Below, in pieces: positions 24,151 to 36,932 of a DNA stretch of 64,000 bases (the first letter of the stretch is position 1; every line of letters starts with the position of its first letter). The position numbers and the translations under genes are program-made. Origin of the DNA: Cardinalis cardinalis (lineage: Eukaryota > Chordata > Aves > Passeriformes > Cardinalidae); assembly GCA_014549065.1 (NCBI GenBank), contig JACDOX010000027.1, forward strand, positions 6,959,257 to 7,023,256, read 5' to 3'. The notes under the pieces are model-generated. The model saw nothing but the letters and a program-made list of their open reading frames with translations, searched no databases and was not told the origin of the DNA.

Positions 24151-26955
24151 ATTTGAAGTGTATCATGAAGGAGCGATACTGCATGAGTAGAAAAATGTTG
24201 TATATATTTCTTTGGCTTTCTTTTCATGGCAGGATACTACACTTGCAGTGAATTTTGCTTCTTTAAGTGAATGTTCCTTTAGTGGGAAGGGTGTTAGAGA
24301 GATAAAATACTTGGGACTATACCATCTCCCATATGCAGAGTCTTTACCACCCCAGATGGCACACCAAATGCCAAGTCCTAGAAATACTNCTGAATTATTA
24401 CCTTCCAAACATGAGGCAGACTAAACCAGCACAGCATATAATAGATCCTCCTGCAAATGATTCCAAAATTAAGGCTAGGTGCCTCATTTTATATACAAAG
24501 CCCAGATGGTACATACAAACCAACTGTGAACTACATTGCTGGTGGGATGTTTAAACCTTACAAAAATGTATGCTGGTATAAAAATCAGCCTCTATTTACA
24601 AATGGAAGACCAAATAAATGAAATAAATGCAAAGTTTTACAGCTTACACTGAAGATCTTCAGTTAGATAGATTTTGGCTATCACTCTGTATGGCTGTTCT
24701 TATCCTAAAATTAGGTGCAGAGAGTGTTTTACCTAATTAGGAATATTTAAAATGAAAGTACAGAATCTAATGTCTAAATTTGTAGAAGGCTAACTTAAAT
24801 TATTTCAGCAAAACCCCAACAGTGGAGTAACCACCCAATACACTTGAGATCAATGCCTTGGTTGACCAAGTAGAGGAAAAAAAAGAACGATAGAAACATG
24901 AGAATTATTTTCAACTTAATATTCAAAGAAAATGAGGGCTTTGTATTTGCATTAGTTTCTCAGACTCTTATCTCTTCAGTATCTATTAAATCCATTATCT
25001 AGTTTCAAGCAAAGAAGTGAGGAGGTTTAAAGACTAATAACAAACAAAAGAGGAGCTAGGCAGATCCACGGTTTCACCACAAGTGGCACCAGCTGGTTTC
25101 ATGGTAATGGGACTGAGCAGAGGAGGAAACTCCACACACAAATTTGGCAGAAGGAAAGTCTGCATTGTGAATGTCTCGCACTGGAAATATGCAATATTAA
25201 TTAAAATACAATACTAGTTAATAAGTTATATTAACTGAAACAAAAGTTTTGTGAACTAATGGAGAGTTAAGCTGGATACCAGCATACTTATACAGAGGTG
25301 GGGTTTTTGTGGAAATACTTTATAACTGTCCATGTCGATGTGAAGCTTTTTGTGTGGCATTTTTAAGCTGTTTCTCAATGTCTCTATTTTTCTTTCTGAT
25401 TCTCTTTTCCCTTTCCTTTTCTTTCCTTTTCCTTCTCACAGTTGCTCTTGTGGACACTCTGATGCCTATTAGTGTATGCAGTCAGGCTGTGTCCATAATG
25501 CAATTAATTAAAAAAGTCAGTTAGAGATAAGGCAGTAATTCAAAGGCAGCACAATAGTCAGGAGGCTGGATTGGGTGGTTCTCTTATTGCCCCAGGAGGA
25601 AACCATGAAAAAAAATCAGGTGTTATCTGAGTTATAGTAGTATTCAGCAAAAAGTCAGCATTCAGTGCCACATCACTGCTCTGCCTCTGACATTAGATAT
25701 GTGAATATATCAAAGTCAGGACAGCCTGTCCTCTAAAAGAGTGAGTGTTGAATTAGTAGCATTTGCTGTGTGGTAGCAACCTGATAAAAACAAAGACATA
25801 CATATTGCTGATACTGTGTCAAAAAAGTATGGCAGGTTGTGATTATCAAATTGTATTTTTTAAGCTCATTAAGGCATATTTTCAACAGAAAGAAGACATA
25901 ACAGCATGGTATGGTCATCAGACTGTCACTATATGAGAGACTGCTAAGGGTGGCTGTAGAATAGAAGACTAGATTTGTTCTCTGAGTCAGCATTTNAAAA
26001 ACTACATATATTCAAACATTTGACAGCATATTGTTGACTTGTTCTTCTGTGACAGGTCTAAATAAGTATGAAAATTACCCCATCTGATATACATTCAAAA
26101 TTTTCTGTACCTTTAAGTATATCAGCTTAAATAACTTCAGCTTCTCTGAGCAAATTTGAGCCATGTGTCATAATATCCAGTGTTACCAGAGCACTGTCTG
26201 CTTACCTAATTGCTNAATGTTTTGGGTCTTTTGAGTATAAAGGTCATATCTTCATGCAATGACTTCAGTGGATGTACACCAATTTAAACCAATTGAAGAA
26301 ATGGTCTATAAGGTTTTGTGGCCAGGATTTCTTATAATAAAAGTCTTGGCAAATCTGAAAGTCATTATTTTAATGGCACTGCAGACAGCTATTGTTAAAC
26401 ATGAGGCACAGCTCTAGCGTAATTACGGTCTTATAAAATTACTTTATAATTTGGCTTTTCACAGCTTAAGTTACCATCATTTAAATGCGTTTGCCTTACT
26501 CCCGTCTAGCCAAGTATCCTGCATAGAGTGCAGAACAGGAAGAAAAATTCTGCATGTCCAGACACCGAGAGTTGGTACCTTTTCTTTTTAAGAGTCTCAC
26601 CTAGGAACAAGGCGGTGGACAATTCTATGCAGAAACATAGTGATATTTTTGCCTATGTGTAAAATAGACAATTGGCTGTAGTTGAGGTTGAAACTGATGG
26701 ATGGAGTGGGAGAGAGCTTGGAAAACTGGCATCCCTAAACCAGTTTCTAGTATCTGTTCCAATAGGGAGTGTTATAGCAGATATGTAGAATTCTTGAGAC
26801 TCGTGTTCTGAACACCAGTCATGTGTCAGCTGGCATGGTGTCTCATGGCCTGCACACTGCATTTTACAGGACACAACTGTCGCAGACATCTTTTCATTAA
26901 AATCCTTCTTTAGGATTTTTTCTTCCTGAGAAGCTGAGATGCTCCAGGAACAAAA
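24151..26955. other. AT-rich unique DNA, no gene seen
   Basis: No exon or repeat family is recognised apart from the pyrimidine tract at 25387-25437. Confidence 0.5.
25387..25437. repeat. polypyrimidine tract
   Basis: Almost pure T/C (tttctttctgattctctttt, then ccctttcc-type units) with one or two purine interruptions. It is low-complexity sequence. Confidence 0.8.
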
Positions 26956-27048
26956 TGTAAACAATGGTTATCTGCTGCTGTGGAATGCATCAGGTGGATT
27001 TTTAATTGGCCCATCTTGGATATTTATAATTAATGGCCAATCAAGGTT

Positions 27049-27079
27049 GAGCTGTCTCGGACAGAGTCCGAGACAGCTC
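27049..27079 (+). repeat. stem-loop inside the ERVK-like LTR, 14-bp perfect arms
   Basis: gagctgtctcggac (27049-27062) pairs perfectly with gtccgagacagctc (27066-27079) around an aga loop. Related LTR copies known to me carry a similar cggacagag...tccgag stem, so it is likely a conserved part of the element rather than a chance hairpin. Confidence 0.9.
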
Positions 27080-27189
27080 CTTTTGTTATTCATTCCTTTC
27101 TATTCTATTCTTAGCTAGCCTTCTGAGAGGAAATCTTTCCTTCTATTTCTTTTTAGTTTAGNTATAATGTAATATATATATCATAAAAT

Positions 27190-27195
27190 AATAAA
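27190..27195 (+). promoter_or_regulatory. LTR poly(A) signal AATAAA
   Basis: It is located about 75 bp before the LTR's 3' end, downstream of an AT-rich box, the expected position for a retroviral polyadenylation signal. Confidence 0.65.
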
Positions 27196-27764
27196 TTATG
27201 CCTTCTGAAATATGGAGTCAGATCTACGTCTCTTCCCTCATCCTGAAAACCCCTGTGACCACTGTCACACACAACTACCCAGCTCACACAAGGGATCTGT
27301 CCAGCACTGAGACACAGGCACATTTCTCCCCATCTAGGGGCTCTGGCCACATCTCCTCTGCCAACAGGGGATCCATTCATATGAGAGCACCATTCAGGAC
27401 AGGGTGCCTCTCCTTTTCAGGACTGGTGGTTTACAGAGGTGTATAACAGTAGAGCTCCTCTCTGGGCTCTGTAGTACTAGTGTGTGGAGTGAAAGGGTAA
27501 AATCATGGTCATGTAATCCCTTGTGATGGGACTGGCTAGAATTGCCTCTGTCACTTTTGTCACCAGTTTAGGTGTGATGCTCAAGGATTATCTGAAAGAG
27601 CAACTAAAGTCATAACAACTACAATATAAAAAAGGCTCAGAAGGTCCAATGTATTTCTTGGAAAATATGAGAATGAGTGATTTTGAGTTTTGCAGAAAAG
27701 CCTTCAGATTTGATTTATCTGAACTAATGGACTCAAAAATAGTCAGGTTTGGGTTTTGAGGGGC

Positions 27765-27832
27765 AGGTTGTTTGTTTGTTTTGCCTTTTTTGTTTGTTTT
27801 TGGTTTTAGTGGTTTTTTGTGGGGGAGATGTA
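27765..27832. repeat. T/G-rich low-complexity tract
   Basis: Interrupted tttg, ttttg and ttttttg units on the plus strand, ending in a gtggggg run. This is a degenerate microsatellite. Confidence 0.85.
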
Positions 27833-30800
27833 ATTTTTAGCTCAGCTCCTGTAGCTTTAAGGGAAGATTTATTTGTCCCAGCACAGCTTTGCAAGAGTAA
27901 ACTGAATTGTTGCTTGTTCATGCATCCTGATTAAGGACCTCACCGTCAGTTCTGTTTCTCTCTGCTGAGGCTTGAAATGTTGGTATTGAGTACTTGCTAT
28001 ATCATCATGGTATTGTTTGTCTGAAATTGAGCTTGGAAAATGCGGAAGAAACTGACAGGCATTCTNGCAAGTCCTGAATTGCTTTTCAATTCTGCAGTAT
28101 TTATGGCCAAAGGCAGTAGTCCTTGAGGGGAGACATGATTAGCAGAAAAATATCCTGGCTTGTCTTACACACAGGAAGAAGGGATGTAGATCTGTGACAA
28201 TGTGGGATTCAGGTGCCTCACTGGACTAAAGGAACTCGTGTTAAACCTGCTAAAATGACACATGTCAAATCTGCATTGAACATTTGGCCAGTGTTCCTGT
28301 TAGCAGGATAATTTGGGACTGGATCTTCTCCATTCATTAGCCAATAAGCCTGCAAACCCAAACCCATCTGCTTATGAATGCAGATATCTCTTATTTACCC
28401 CAGTTATTCTTCTACTCCATTGATGAACATTTAGAAATTCAGGCAAATAGTCAGAGCAACTGCCATGAAACTGAAGTTGCCAATCCCACCTTTTGAATAA
28501 GAAATAATGCATGCTGAATAGTCAAGGACATAATTAAATGAATAGTTTACATCAGGAAGGCTAATTGAAAAATGTTTGTCCAAAGCACTTCAATTGTTTA
28601 AAGAAGATGAACCCATTTACATTTGATATTTTTCCTAGTAGCCTTCCAGCAAAAAAAGGGTATAATTTATTAGCTAAAATATTTCCCAAGAATAGTTTGC
28701 ACAGGTCTAGCTTGAAGTAACATACTGAATTCAATTCCATTCTGAATCTTCCCTATGAAATAAAATGGCTTGCAGCTAGTAAAATATCCCTGGATAATCA
28801 CAGAGGTCAGAAACTGTGACCTTGCTGTGTTGCATGCCTATTTACAGTTCACTCCCACTGCAGGTTTTCAGGGCTTCAAGTACCTGCTCTACTTTAAGTA
28901 CAAAAAAGGAAGCCTACATATTTGACACTGTGAAAACCCAACCGCCTCCTTTTTCTCCTAATTATGTCAATTTTTCTTCTTAAGAAGAGAAAATATCCTA
29001 GCCCATTCAATGATTCATGTACCTTCTACAGTGCTAAACTCTTAATGATACCTAACAGTGTCACATTGTTGCACCAAATTTTACTCATATTCTATATATT
29101 TGTTCCTATTTACAGTACTTTTCAAAGTTCCAGTCAGAAGTACTGAATCTAAACATAAAAAAATGCTTAAGTTACTTTGGGATAATGCATTCTGGTCATT
29201 TTGCTCTTCCAGTCCTCCCAAATGTCCTCAGAGGTGGTAAATCTTTTATTTTTTTATTGAATATGTTTTTCTTTCCTGCTCCTCCATTTAATCTGCGCAA
29301 ATTNGATAGCCATGGGCATTTTATTTTATTTTTACCATCTGTTTTCCATTTTTATTAAATAGTTATATTTTAATTGTTAATTGAAATTGCAAATTGGCCA
29401 TATTATGTTTATGCTATAATAATAGCGTCTGGATTTAAAACTGTGGGAAAGATTGCTTCCCAACTGTTCTCATGATGCATGGGCCTAGAGCCTTAAAATT
29501 GTACCTGTCCTATGGGGGATTTCCTGCCCTTCAGGTTGATCTCTTGAACAGCCAAGGTTCTGTTTGAGAAATAAAAGCTCTCCCTTTCAGTTTGAGATGA
29601 GACAGGTCAAAGTTCCAGGATAGAAGTCAAACATTTTTAAATAATAAAAGTCCCGTGCACTAAGGCAGGTTCTATTAGGGCCTGTTCCAAAACTCCTCAC
29701 TTCTGTAAAAAGCCAGCTCTACAAAAAAAATATACTGAATTGTAAATATCTTTAACCAGGCTTGAGAGATCTTTTATTCTGTACTCTTTGGCAGTCCAGC
29801 ATACTATTTCTAGAGACATTAGAGACATATTAGTAAGTCTTGAGGGGATATTGAACACTGCACACTTCCTCAATGTATCACAATTACAGAAACACCTGTT
29901 CTAAGTAACATTTTGCTGAGCCACCATGAGAATTCAGTGCTCAATAGCCCTCAAAATTTCTCGTTTCTTTCCTGTGGTGAGGTACTTTAGCAACTTCTCT
30001 CCAGACAAGAATAAAAAACTCTTAAGGTCAATGGTTCAATACCTTTTAAAAGACAACCTCCCTTTTCCCTTCCTTTCCCCCATTCTTTCTTATAGTGCCT
30101 TCTCTACACACATGTGGTTATTTGTTTAGCAGTGGCTTTTTCTTCATGTCTGTATTTTTGTTGTGTAGAGTTGAGGAAGAAAAGGAATAAGTAGCAGATT
30201 AATTACTGGTTTAGTCTACATTAACTTATACAGGTTCTATATGGAAGAAGGAAAAGAATTTACAGGAGAGAACAAATGTAGGAAGAATGTTAAAATAAAT
30301 ACTATGAAGTAGGAGCTCAGTCCAGAAAAACTTGGAAGTCTCATGCTGTGATTGAGGGCCCTGATTCTGTATGAAGTTTGTGGGAGACACATCAATTCCC
30401 TGCACATCAGTGGCCAAAATTAAGCCCTGTATTCTAGACAAATTTCATAGTGCTCCATGTCTCATTTATGTCTCAAAACAAAAGACCAAGAGTTTAGAAA
30501 GCCAGATGTTAATTGCTGAGTGATATTGAAAATTTCAGTCACTGTTTCATATAACTCAGACATTTAAATACTCGGAGTTTTCTGAATGGAATAAAAAGAG
30601 AAAACTGGTACAAATACATTATTCAAAGGCACTAGTATAAAAGTCCCCATAAAGCTGTCTATAAAGAGTATATAGGATGGAGGAGATTGGTCTCTCTTCT
30701 TATGTAATTTTGGAGAAGACATTATGCTGCTTTTTTTTTTCCCATTCTATGTCTTGAACTTGTCTATTTGTGATAAAATATTTGAGGATAAAGACTGACT

Positions 30801-31207
30801 TCCTGTGTACTTGTACACTATTATACATAAATCTTACTGGTCTCATGATGCACTTTGCAGTCAGTATTGTATATTGCTAGATGAAAGACGTGAGAATGGA
30901 AAATGGGAGTAAAATGAACTAAACATCAAAAGATGCATTAAAAGCAATAAACAGGCACCCTTGGTGGGCACAAGCACCTGCTTCTTCTCCAGAGCATGAC
31001 AAAACCCACTTATTCTGTCAGCTGTAACTCTAAACACAAAGTAAATGGGCCCCAAACTGGAGCTGGATGAGATAGAAATAGCAGTTTATCCAATAGATGT
31101 CACCTATTTTCTCTTCCTGGATGATCTGTGGACCGCTCTGGATTTGAGTCAAAGTACTCAGCTTTTCTAATTGTGTGAGGAAAGTTATTTGGTGTGTGGG
31201 ACCCTTT

Positions 31208-31246
31208 GTGATTTACTTAAACCCCTACTAGGTTTAAGTAAATCAC
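31208..31246. repeat. perfect inverted repeat, 16-bp arms, 7-nt loop
   Basis: gtgatttacttaaacc (31208-31223) is exactly complementary to ggtttaagtaaatcac (31231-31246), with loop cctacta. It lies in unique DNA with no recognised element around it. Confidence 0.95.
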
Positions 31247-33967
31247 CTTGTTCTGTTAAAGAGGAGGAAGCGTTTCAGGGAAGAATATTGATGTGTAAAC
31301 ATTTAAGTTCATGTTCAAAAGGAAAATAGGTATTTTCTTGGACATTGTTATCCACAAGATCACAAGGGTGAAGATTATGAAGATATGGCCCTTCTAGACT
31401 GGAGCAGGAATAAACCCAAGAATGTGAAGCCTTAATTCCTTGTCTTGATAACAATAGTCCTCAAAACATATGCTTTAAAAAGGTGATATGAAAAGAAGAT
31501 TAAATACTACTAGACATACTTAAATTGATTTTATGAAGTAATTTGTCATTTGTAAATGAAAAGGTTTTCTTTTTTGATTATGAGGGAAACAATAGGCATT
31601 ACTAAGATAATGTGCCTTCTTCTTCTGTGCTTCCTTATGCAACGTGCCACTTGAGTCATCTTCTGTTACAAAACTGTAGTTGTTAAAGTGTAACATGTTT
31701 AAGACTACTATCTCCTGAAATCCACTGATCCATACAATTGCTGTCACAATGGAGAAGGCAATCTTTGACTTGACATTAGTTTCTTGTCCTTCCATATTGT
31801 GTATGACATACTGTCTTTCCCTTTGCATTNTACCTGCAGGACAATGGCATTTTAAAAGCAACAGAACAAAACCTTGTTGGGCTGTCATTGACCAGTCAGT
31901 CATTTTGGAAGACTTCTGTTTTGCTCAGGGAAACATAACAGCCATAATTTCAGATATGCTGGCTTTTCAAGTACTTCAGCATATTATATGAAGTTTTGTT
32001 TGAGTTCTCAACATGGAGCAATTTGGGAGTGCATTGGAAGTACTGCGCATGTAACTTGAAGGTAGCACTTCAGCTGGTAGCTGAGATCTCAGTTAGACTT
32101 TTTACTTTTTACCTCATACATAAATTTTCCATGAGGCTGTGATCTCCTGCTTTTCAGTATTTCTGTGAGAGATTAAAACTCCAGTTACTCACACTGGAAA
32201 AAATTACTCGGACAACTCCGCTCTCTAAAGAGGGAAGGAGGTATCTGATGGGTATTAGTCTTTATGTGGATTAATAAAGAATGCATGATGGAGAAGCTCT
32301 TCCTTCCTGGCCTCTGCAACCTGGGAACAATAGTTTTCTATGTTAGAAAACACTATGATGATAAAAACTGGATCTTTATAGAGAGCTTATGTTGCATTCC
32401 TTGTTAGTTTCTGAACTCTCTTATGGTTCTGTAAAAATCCCAGAAAAATTCATTAGTGTTCAGTTCTGCTCAGAAACAATAGTGATGGGAAGTATTGTGG
32501 TTATAATTCAACATGTCTGGGGTGGGATAGGGAACACTTTTAATTTCCCTTTACTGCTGGTGATGGATTTTTGCAGCTTCACCTTTCTATGCTGCCGATC
32601 CCAGCAGTCCCAGGCTCTAAACAACAAACAGCTTGACTTGCAGAAACTTTCCACTCCCACTGGGAAAGACCACAAACTTACAGCATATTTTAAGCTGTTG
32701 TTCGATTTTCTGAGGGGAGAGAATTGTCTCTAGGCACAAATTAGTGCTACCAGTGGAAGACAGGGTTCAGCTGTTTATATACTAATATGCAGCAATTATG
32801 ATAAAACAAAACTCATTCTGAAATTCTGCTGTAACTATAGTAACCTACATTCAATGTATTCCATTAAAACATAAAAAAGGCTCCCCAGCAGGAGAGAGTA
32901 AATATTATCTGTTATTGATTGATGATGGTTTCAGACTGTGAAAAGTGGTTAATATATTTTTTGTGATGAAACACAGTTGTTAAACCTTTTTTTATTGATA
33001 ATTGTCTGTTTAAATAGCATCAGGTAGTTGTCATTAATTTTTACATCTATTTTGAATAAGTTTCTCTCTTCATTTAAAGTCTCTATTTTATAGAAGATCT
33101 CTGAGAAGTTATGTTATTTAACTTCTTTTGTCTGATTTCTAGCCTGGGACATTTCCACTAGTATTTGACTGAAACTTGACAAAGAGTTTATGACCCTAAA
33201 TCTCGTTGGTATATTTGGATCACTTTAGTTTTAATAATAATGATAATAAATTCTGAAGGATTCAATGAAGAATAAACAGGTTATGCAGATATTATTTTCT
33301 TTAGTCATTAGTTGATATGGTTTCCAAGTTACTTAAGTTAAATGTTGCAAATTACCCATGAAATAAAAAACTTCTCAAATTCAGATGGCAGCAATCATGT
33401 CAAAGCATAATGACATGAGTAAAAATTGGCAGCACCAGATAGGCCCATTAGCAAAATGCTTCCTATGCCCATATGTCTGCAGAGATCCATGGACAGAGCT
33501 GCTGAAGGGAAAAGCAGGATGGCTGTGCTTCAGGGCAGTCCCCAAGGCTGAAATAAACCCAGAACGTGAGCTTGACCTTTTCCTGTCAAAACTGTTTCCT
33601 ATATAGAGCGAGTTCAGCTGTCTCCACAGGACTCTTCACAAATCTAGAGAAAGAGAGAGGGATTTGCTTGGACATTTGACCAGTAATCGATAGAAATTTA
33701 ATCCATACATTTAATGAAGCCTAGAAAATGGTTCAGCTCATGAATTGCTTGCAGTTAGAGAGGTTTAAGAAGCCTTCTTTGGATGTCTTATCCTTCAGTT
33801 AAAGGTCTGGAAAAGTATTTTTGTCCTGTGCATGTTCTGACATATTTACCAAGTGTTAAGCTATCACAGGTACCCTCAATAATTTTAAAAGGATATCTGT
33901 ATGAACTGCAATACTGACTGGAGCCTCAATCTCTGCTCCGCATAGTGGAACTTGTACATATGAGTGA

Positions 33968-34021
33968 CACACAGCTAAACACACCTTCATTTGGCACACA
34001 GCTAAACACACCTTCATTTGG
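33968..34021. repeat. 27-bp perfect tandem duplication
   Basis: The unit cacacagctaaacacacctt plus catttgg occurs twice (33968-33994 and 33995-34021) without mismatch. It is a recent duplication or an assembly artefact. Confidence 0.95.
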
Positions 34022-36728
34022 AGCCAAATCCCACTCATGCTATGTATTCTGTACCTCCGTGGGCATGACACAACACAACAACAGAGATGTGATCTATACT
34101 GTTGGAATTTCCTGACTGGGGCACTATTCAGGTTTCTCTTGTCTCCGTTTAAACCAGACTTTTCCTTCACCACAAGTGTCCATGGGAACACAGCTTAGTG
34201 GGGTTCATCAGGCAGAGCACTACATGAGAGATAAAATGTTATTGCATTAGCTGACACTTCCTGTAGAAGAGATACAAAAAGAGATCTACAGCATTATTGA
34301 AAACGTGTCATGAAGAATTATTTTCTTATTTTTAGATCAACACTGAAACTGCAGTTAGGATTCTGTAAAAAGCATATTGATATCTCTTCTGTTGAAAAAA
34401 AAAAAACAACAAACCTTAGGTCTTCAGCAATGTATCCCTCAACTACTCACTACCTCAACTACCCTGGGACAGAGCAGGGTTTTCTCTAAGCTGTGTCTAC
34501 AGTAGTGCAACACCATGATTCTTATTCAGATCCATTTAGGTTTATCTGTACCATTTTGCTTTCTCAAAAGGAGAGAAAAAAATGGAAAATAATGATGATA
34601 GAATGTGGGGTGGGGAAATGGTATGTTCATTTTACTCACAGCGCAAACAACCTGTCTACCTTCTTGTTTGGTTTTGTTGTATGAATTCACTCTGAAGTGA
34701 TGATACAGATTACGAGGCTGTTATCCTGAATAAAAATTGCTGCTGTTAATTCTCTTTTGCTGCAGCTATGGGCCATTATTTCCAATAGCTGTAGGTGTCA
34801 CTTCCAGTACTCAGACCCATCAGGAAATCTCTTAGAAAACTGAAAGAGTTTACACAATGGCCTGGCAAGAATATAATTTACAGGGCAGCAGAAGGGGCAA
34901 CTGCCTCCTGATCTCAGACTTATTCCTCATTGCTGTTGCAGAGCTGAAATAAATACAAGGAAATGTACTTTTACTGCGGTTGAGCTGTTCTCCTGCCACT
35001 CCACGGTGAGTTTGAACCCCCCATGACAATATACCCTCTGTTCACTCACTGCCTGCCAGTGTTAGAGGCTGTGTGGGGATTGCAGCCTTCTGCAGAGCAC
35101 TGGCAGCAGGGAGAGCAGGAAATGTCCATCCTTCCAGGGGTGCCGGGAGGGAAAACAAAGATAGAAAGAATAAAGATGGGGGATGAATTTATATTTGGCT
35201 AGTAGCAAATGTAAAGGGGAAGGAGAAAACAGGGAAAAGAAGCAGCATCTGGTGGTGAACATCTGGGATTAGATATTCCATAGGTAGACTGAACTTTTTA
35301 TTAATTTTTTTCCTTGTGTTCTTTCATTTAAAAGAAAATCTCTTTAGTCTCTGGCTTTTTGTATCCACAGTAATAATTTAAAACAAGAGACACATCTTTC
35401 AGAGCTATTAATTTGTTTACACTATTGGGAAATATTTAGCTACTCTATAAGAATTTGTGCTGCTCATATTCAGATAATAGAAATTGATGGGAAGAATATT
35501 TTTTCTTATCTCTACCCTTAAAATGCTGGGAAATGATCCTCTGAAGCTGAAAACCAAACTTATTACTATTGGGATTCCTGGAGATGGACAAATAACTTGT
35601 GGTTATTATCTTTCTTGGGAAGCTTTGACTTTCTTTCTATTTGATAATAGTCTTTAAAAAGGCTATGAGTTTTTTGTTGTGTCTTTCTTCTCTCCTTCCC
35701 TCTTTGTGTATTCACTATTTCATAATTTTTGAGTATTTAATGATTTGTAAAGACTTGTGAATATGTGGTAATTGAAGCAGAACCTCTGAACTGATGCATA
35801 CATCANCATGAATGTTTTTCTTCCTTATATTTAAATGTAGCAGTTAGAATGAGNTGTACATTACAAAACAAAAATATACTCTCCATGGATACTTCACAAA
35901 TAATTCCTCTGAATCCCTTTGTTTTTCCTATTTGTGTATTAGCTACTAGCTGAAGGTATGCAGAAAACATTAGTAAAATGAATAGTAATCAAGGACCAAG
36001 TTAATTTATAAAAATTTTTGCAGCCCAATTTTNAAAAAAAGTCTTTTTGATCTACGCGTATGTATTTTGGCTCTCAGGCACTGTCTGGGCTCTGTACTGA
36101 TTTTTTTCTGGTACCCCCATGGATTTGTGTGAAAGAGAGTAACCTAAGATTCCCACCCTCAGTGGGAATATCCACATATCAGTGTGGATAATGGCTCAAT
36201 ATGGCTCCCCAAATATAAGTAAGAGCTTATAGTGTCTAGGTCTATATCTGTAGGATTATCCTTGCCTTCCTGAAAACATATTGGATTTCTTTACTACATC
36301 TGTTTGATTTGGAAATCAAAATGTATCTCTANCAGAATTAACTACTGCTTGCTAACCTAATTCTACCAGACTCATTTGTTTCCCTCTTTCTACATTATCC
36401 AGCACATTTTATTCAGTCTCTACAGTGCTACTACTACAACTGAAGAACAATTAGCAGCTTTGCCATGTTATTGCATTATTTCTTATTTTGCAAAATTAAG
36501 GAATTATTAAAAGATACAACAACATATTAAGAAAGAAAAAAATAGAATTAAACAGAATTAAACACTTTACAGAGAATTTTCACAGATCATGTATTAACAC
36601 AACATATTGGTCTTGATAAAATAGAGAAAAGATCATTAATGAAGTGGTACATAGGGAAAATAATTGTTAATAGTGCTGTTACAATATTTTACATATATTG
36701 AGAATTCTGTGAATCAGGGACTATCTTC
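34022..36728. other. AT-rich unique DNA, no gene seen
   Basis: No exon or repeat family is recognised. A 12-base A-run at 34395-34406 is the only low-complexity feature. Confidence 0.5.
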
Positions 36729-36932
36729 ATTCTTTCTGAATAATGCCTGACAACTTATGATGCAAAAAAAATATTAAAAAAAATTTTATAATATTCTTTC
36801 TGAATAATGCCTGACAACTTATGATGCAAAAAAAATATTAAAAAAAATTTTATAATATCACAGAATTGTAATAACCTATAATATATAAAAAAAATTTTAT
36901 AATATCACAGAATTGTAATAACCTATAATATA
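36729..36932. repeat. two interlocked perfect tandem duplications (64 bp and 47 bp)
   Basis: Unit A (64 bp, beginning attctttctgaataatgcc) is present at 36729-36792 and 36793-36856 with no differences. Its last 17 bases (eight A, tttt, ataat) also begin unit B. Unit B is 47 bp, at 36840-36886 and 36887-36932, again identical except for the truncated last base. The order is therefore A-A, with the end of the second A reused as the start of B-B. The shared A8T4 block is the junction in every case, which points to repeated slippage or template switching at that block. Identical copies of this length are also a classic assembly error. Confidence 0.95.

Larger units (their letters stand above)
26956..27271 (+). 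mobile_element. ERVK-like LTR, probably solo
   Basis: The block starts tgtaaacaatggttatctg and ends near ccactgtcaca, matching by recognition a short LTR type that is abundant in songbird genomes. Internal landmarks appear in order. There is a ctgctgctgtggaatgc block near the start and a subterminal perfect stem-loop (27049-27079). A pyrimidine stretch and the tatataatgtaatatata-like AT box near 27165 come next. The poly(A) signal AATAAA (27190-27195) is followed by the terminal atggagtcagatctacg block and the TG...CA end. Its length of about 315 bp suits this LTR class. No primer-binding site follows and no target-site duplication could be matched, so solo status is inferred and the 3' edge is uncertain by a few bases. 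It has some substitutions but no large indels and appears younger than the LINE relics. Confidence 0.82.
27272..33967. other. AT-rich unique DNA, no gene seen
   Basis: The first about 180 bp after the LTR (to 27450) is GC-richer and may be decayed internal retroviral sequence, unproven. The rest shows only the low-complexity tract at 27765 and the inverted repeat at 31208. Open frames up to 127 codons (31520-31903, minus) resemble nothing I know. Confidence 0.45.

Noticed and set aside
33968..34021. Possible CRISPR-like or satellite array
   Set aside because: Only two adjacent copies with no spacers. The window is eukaryotic and has no cas-like genes.
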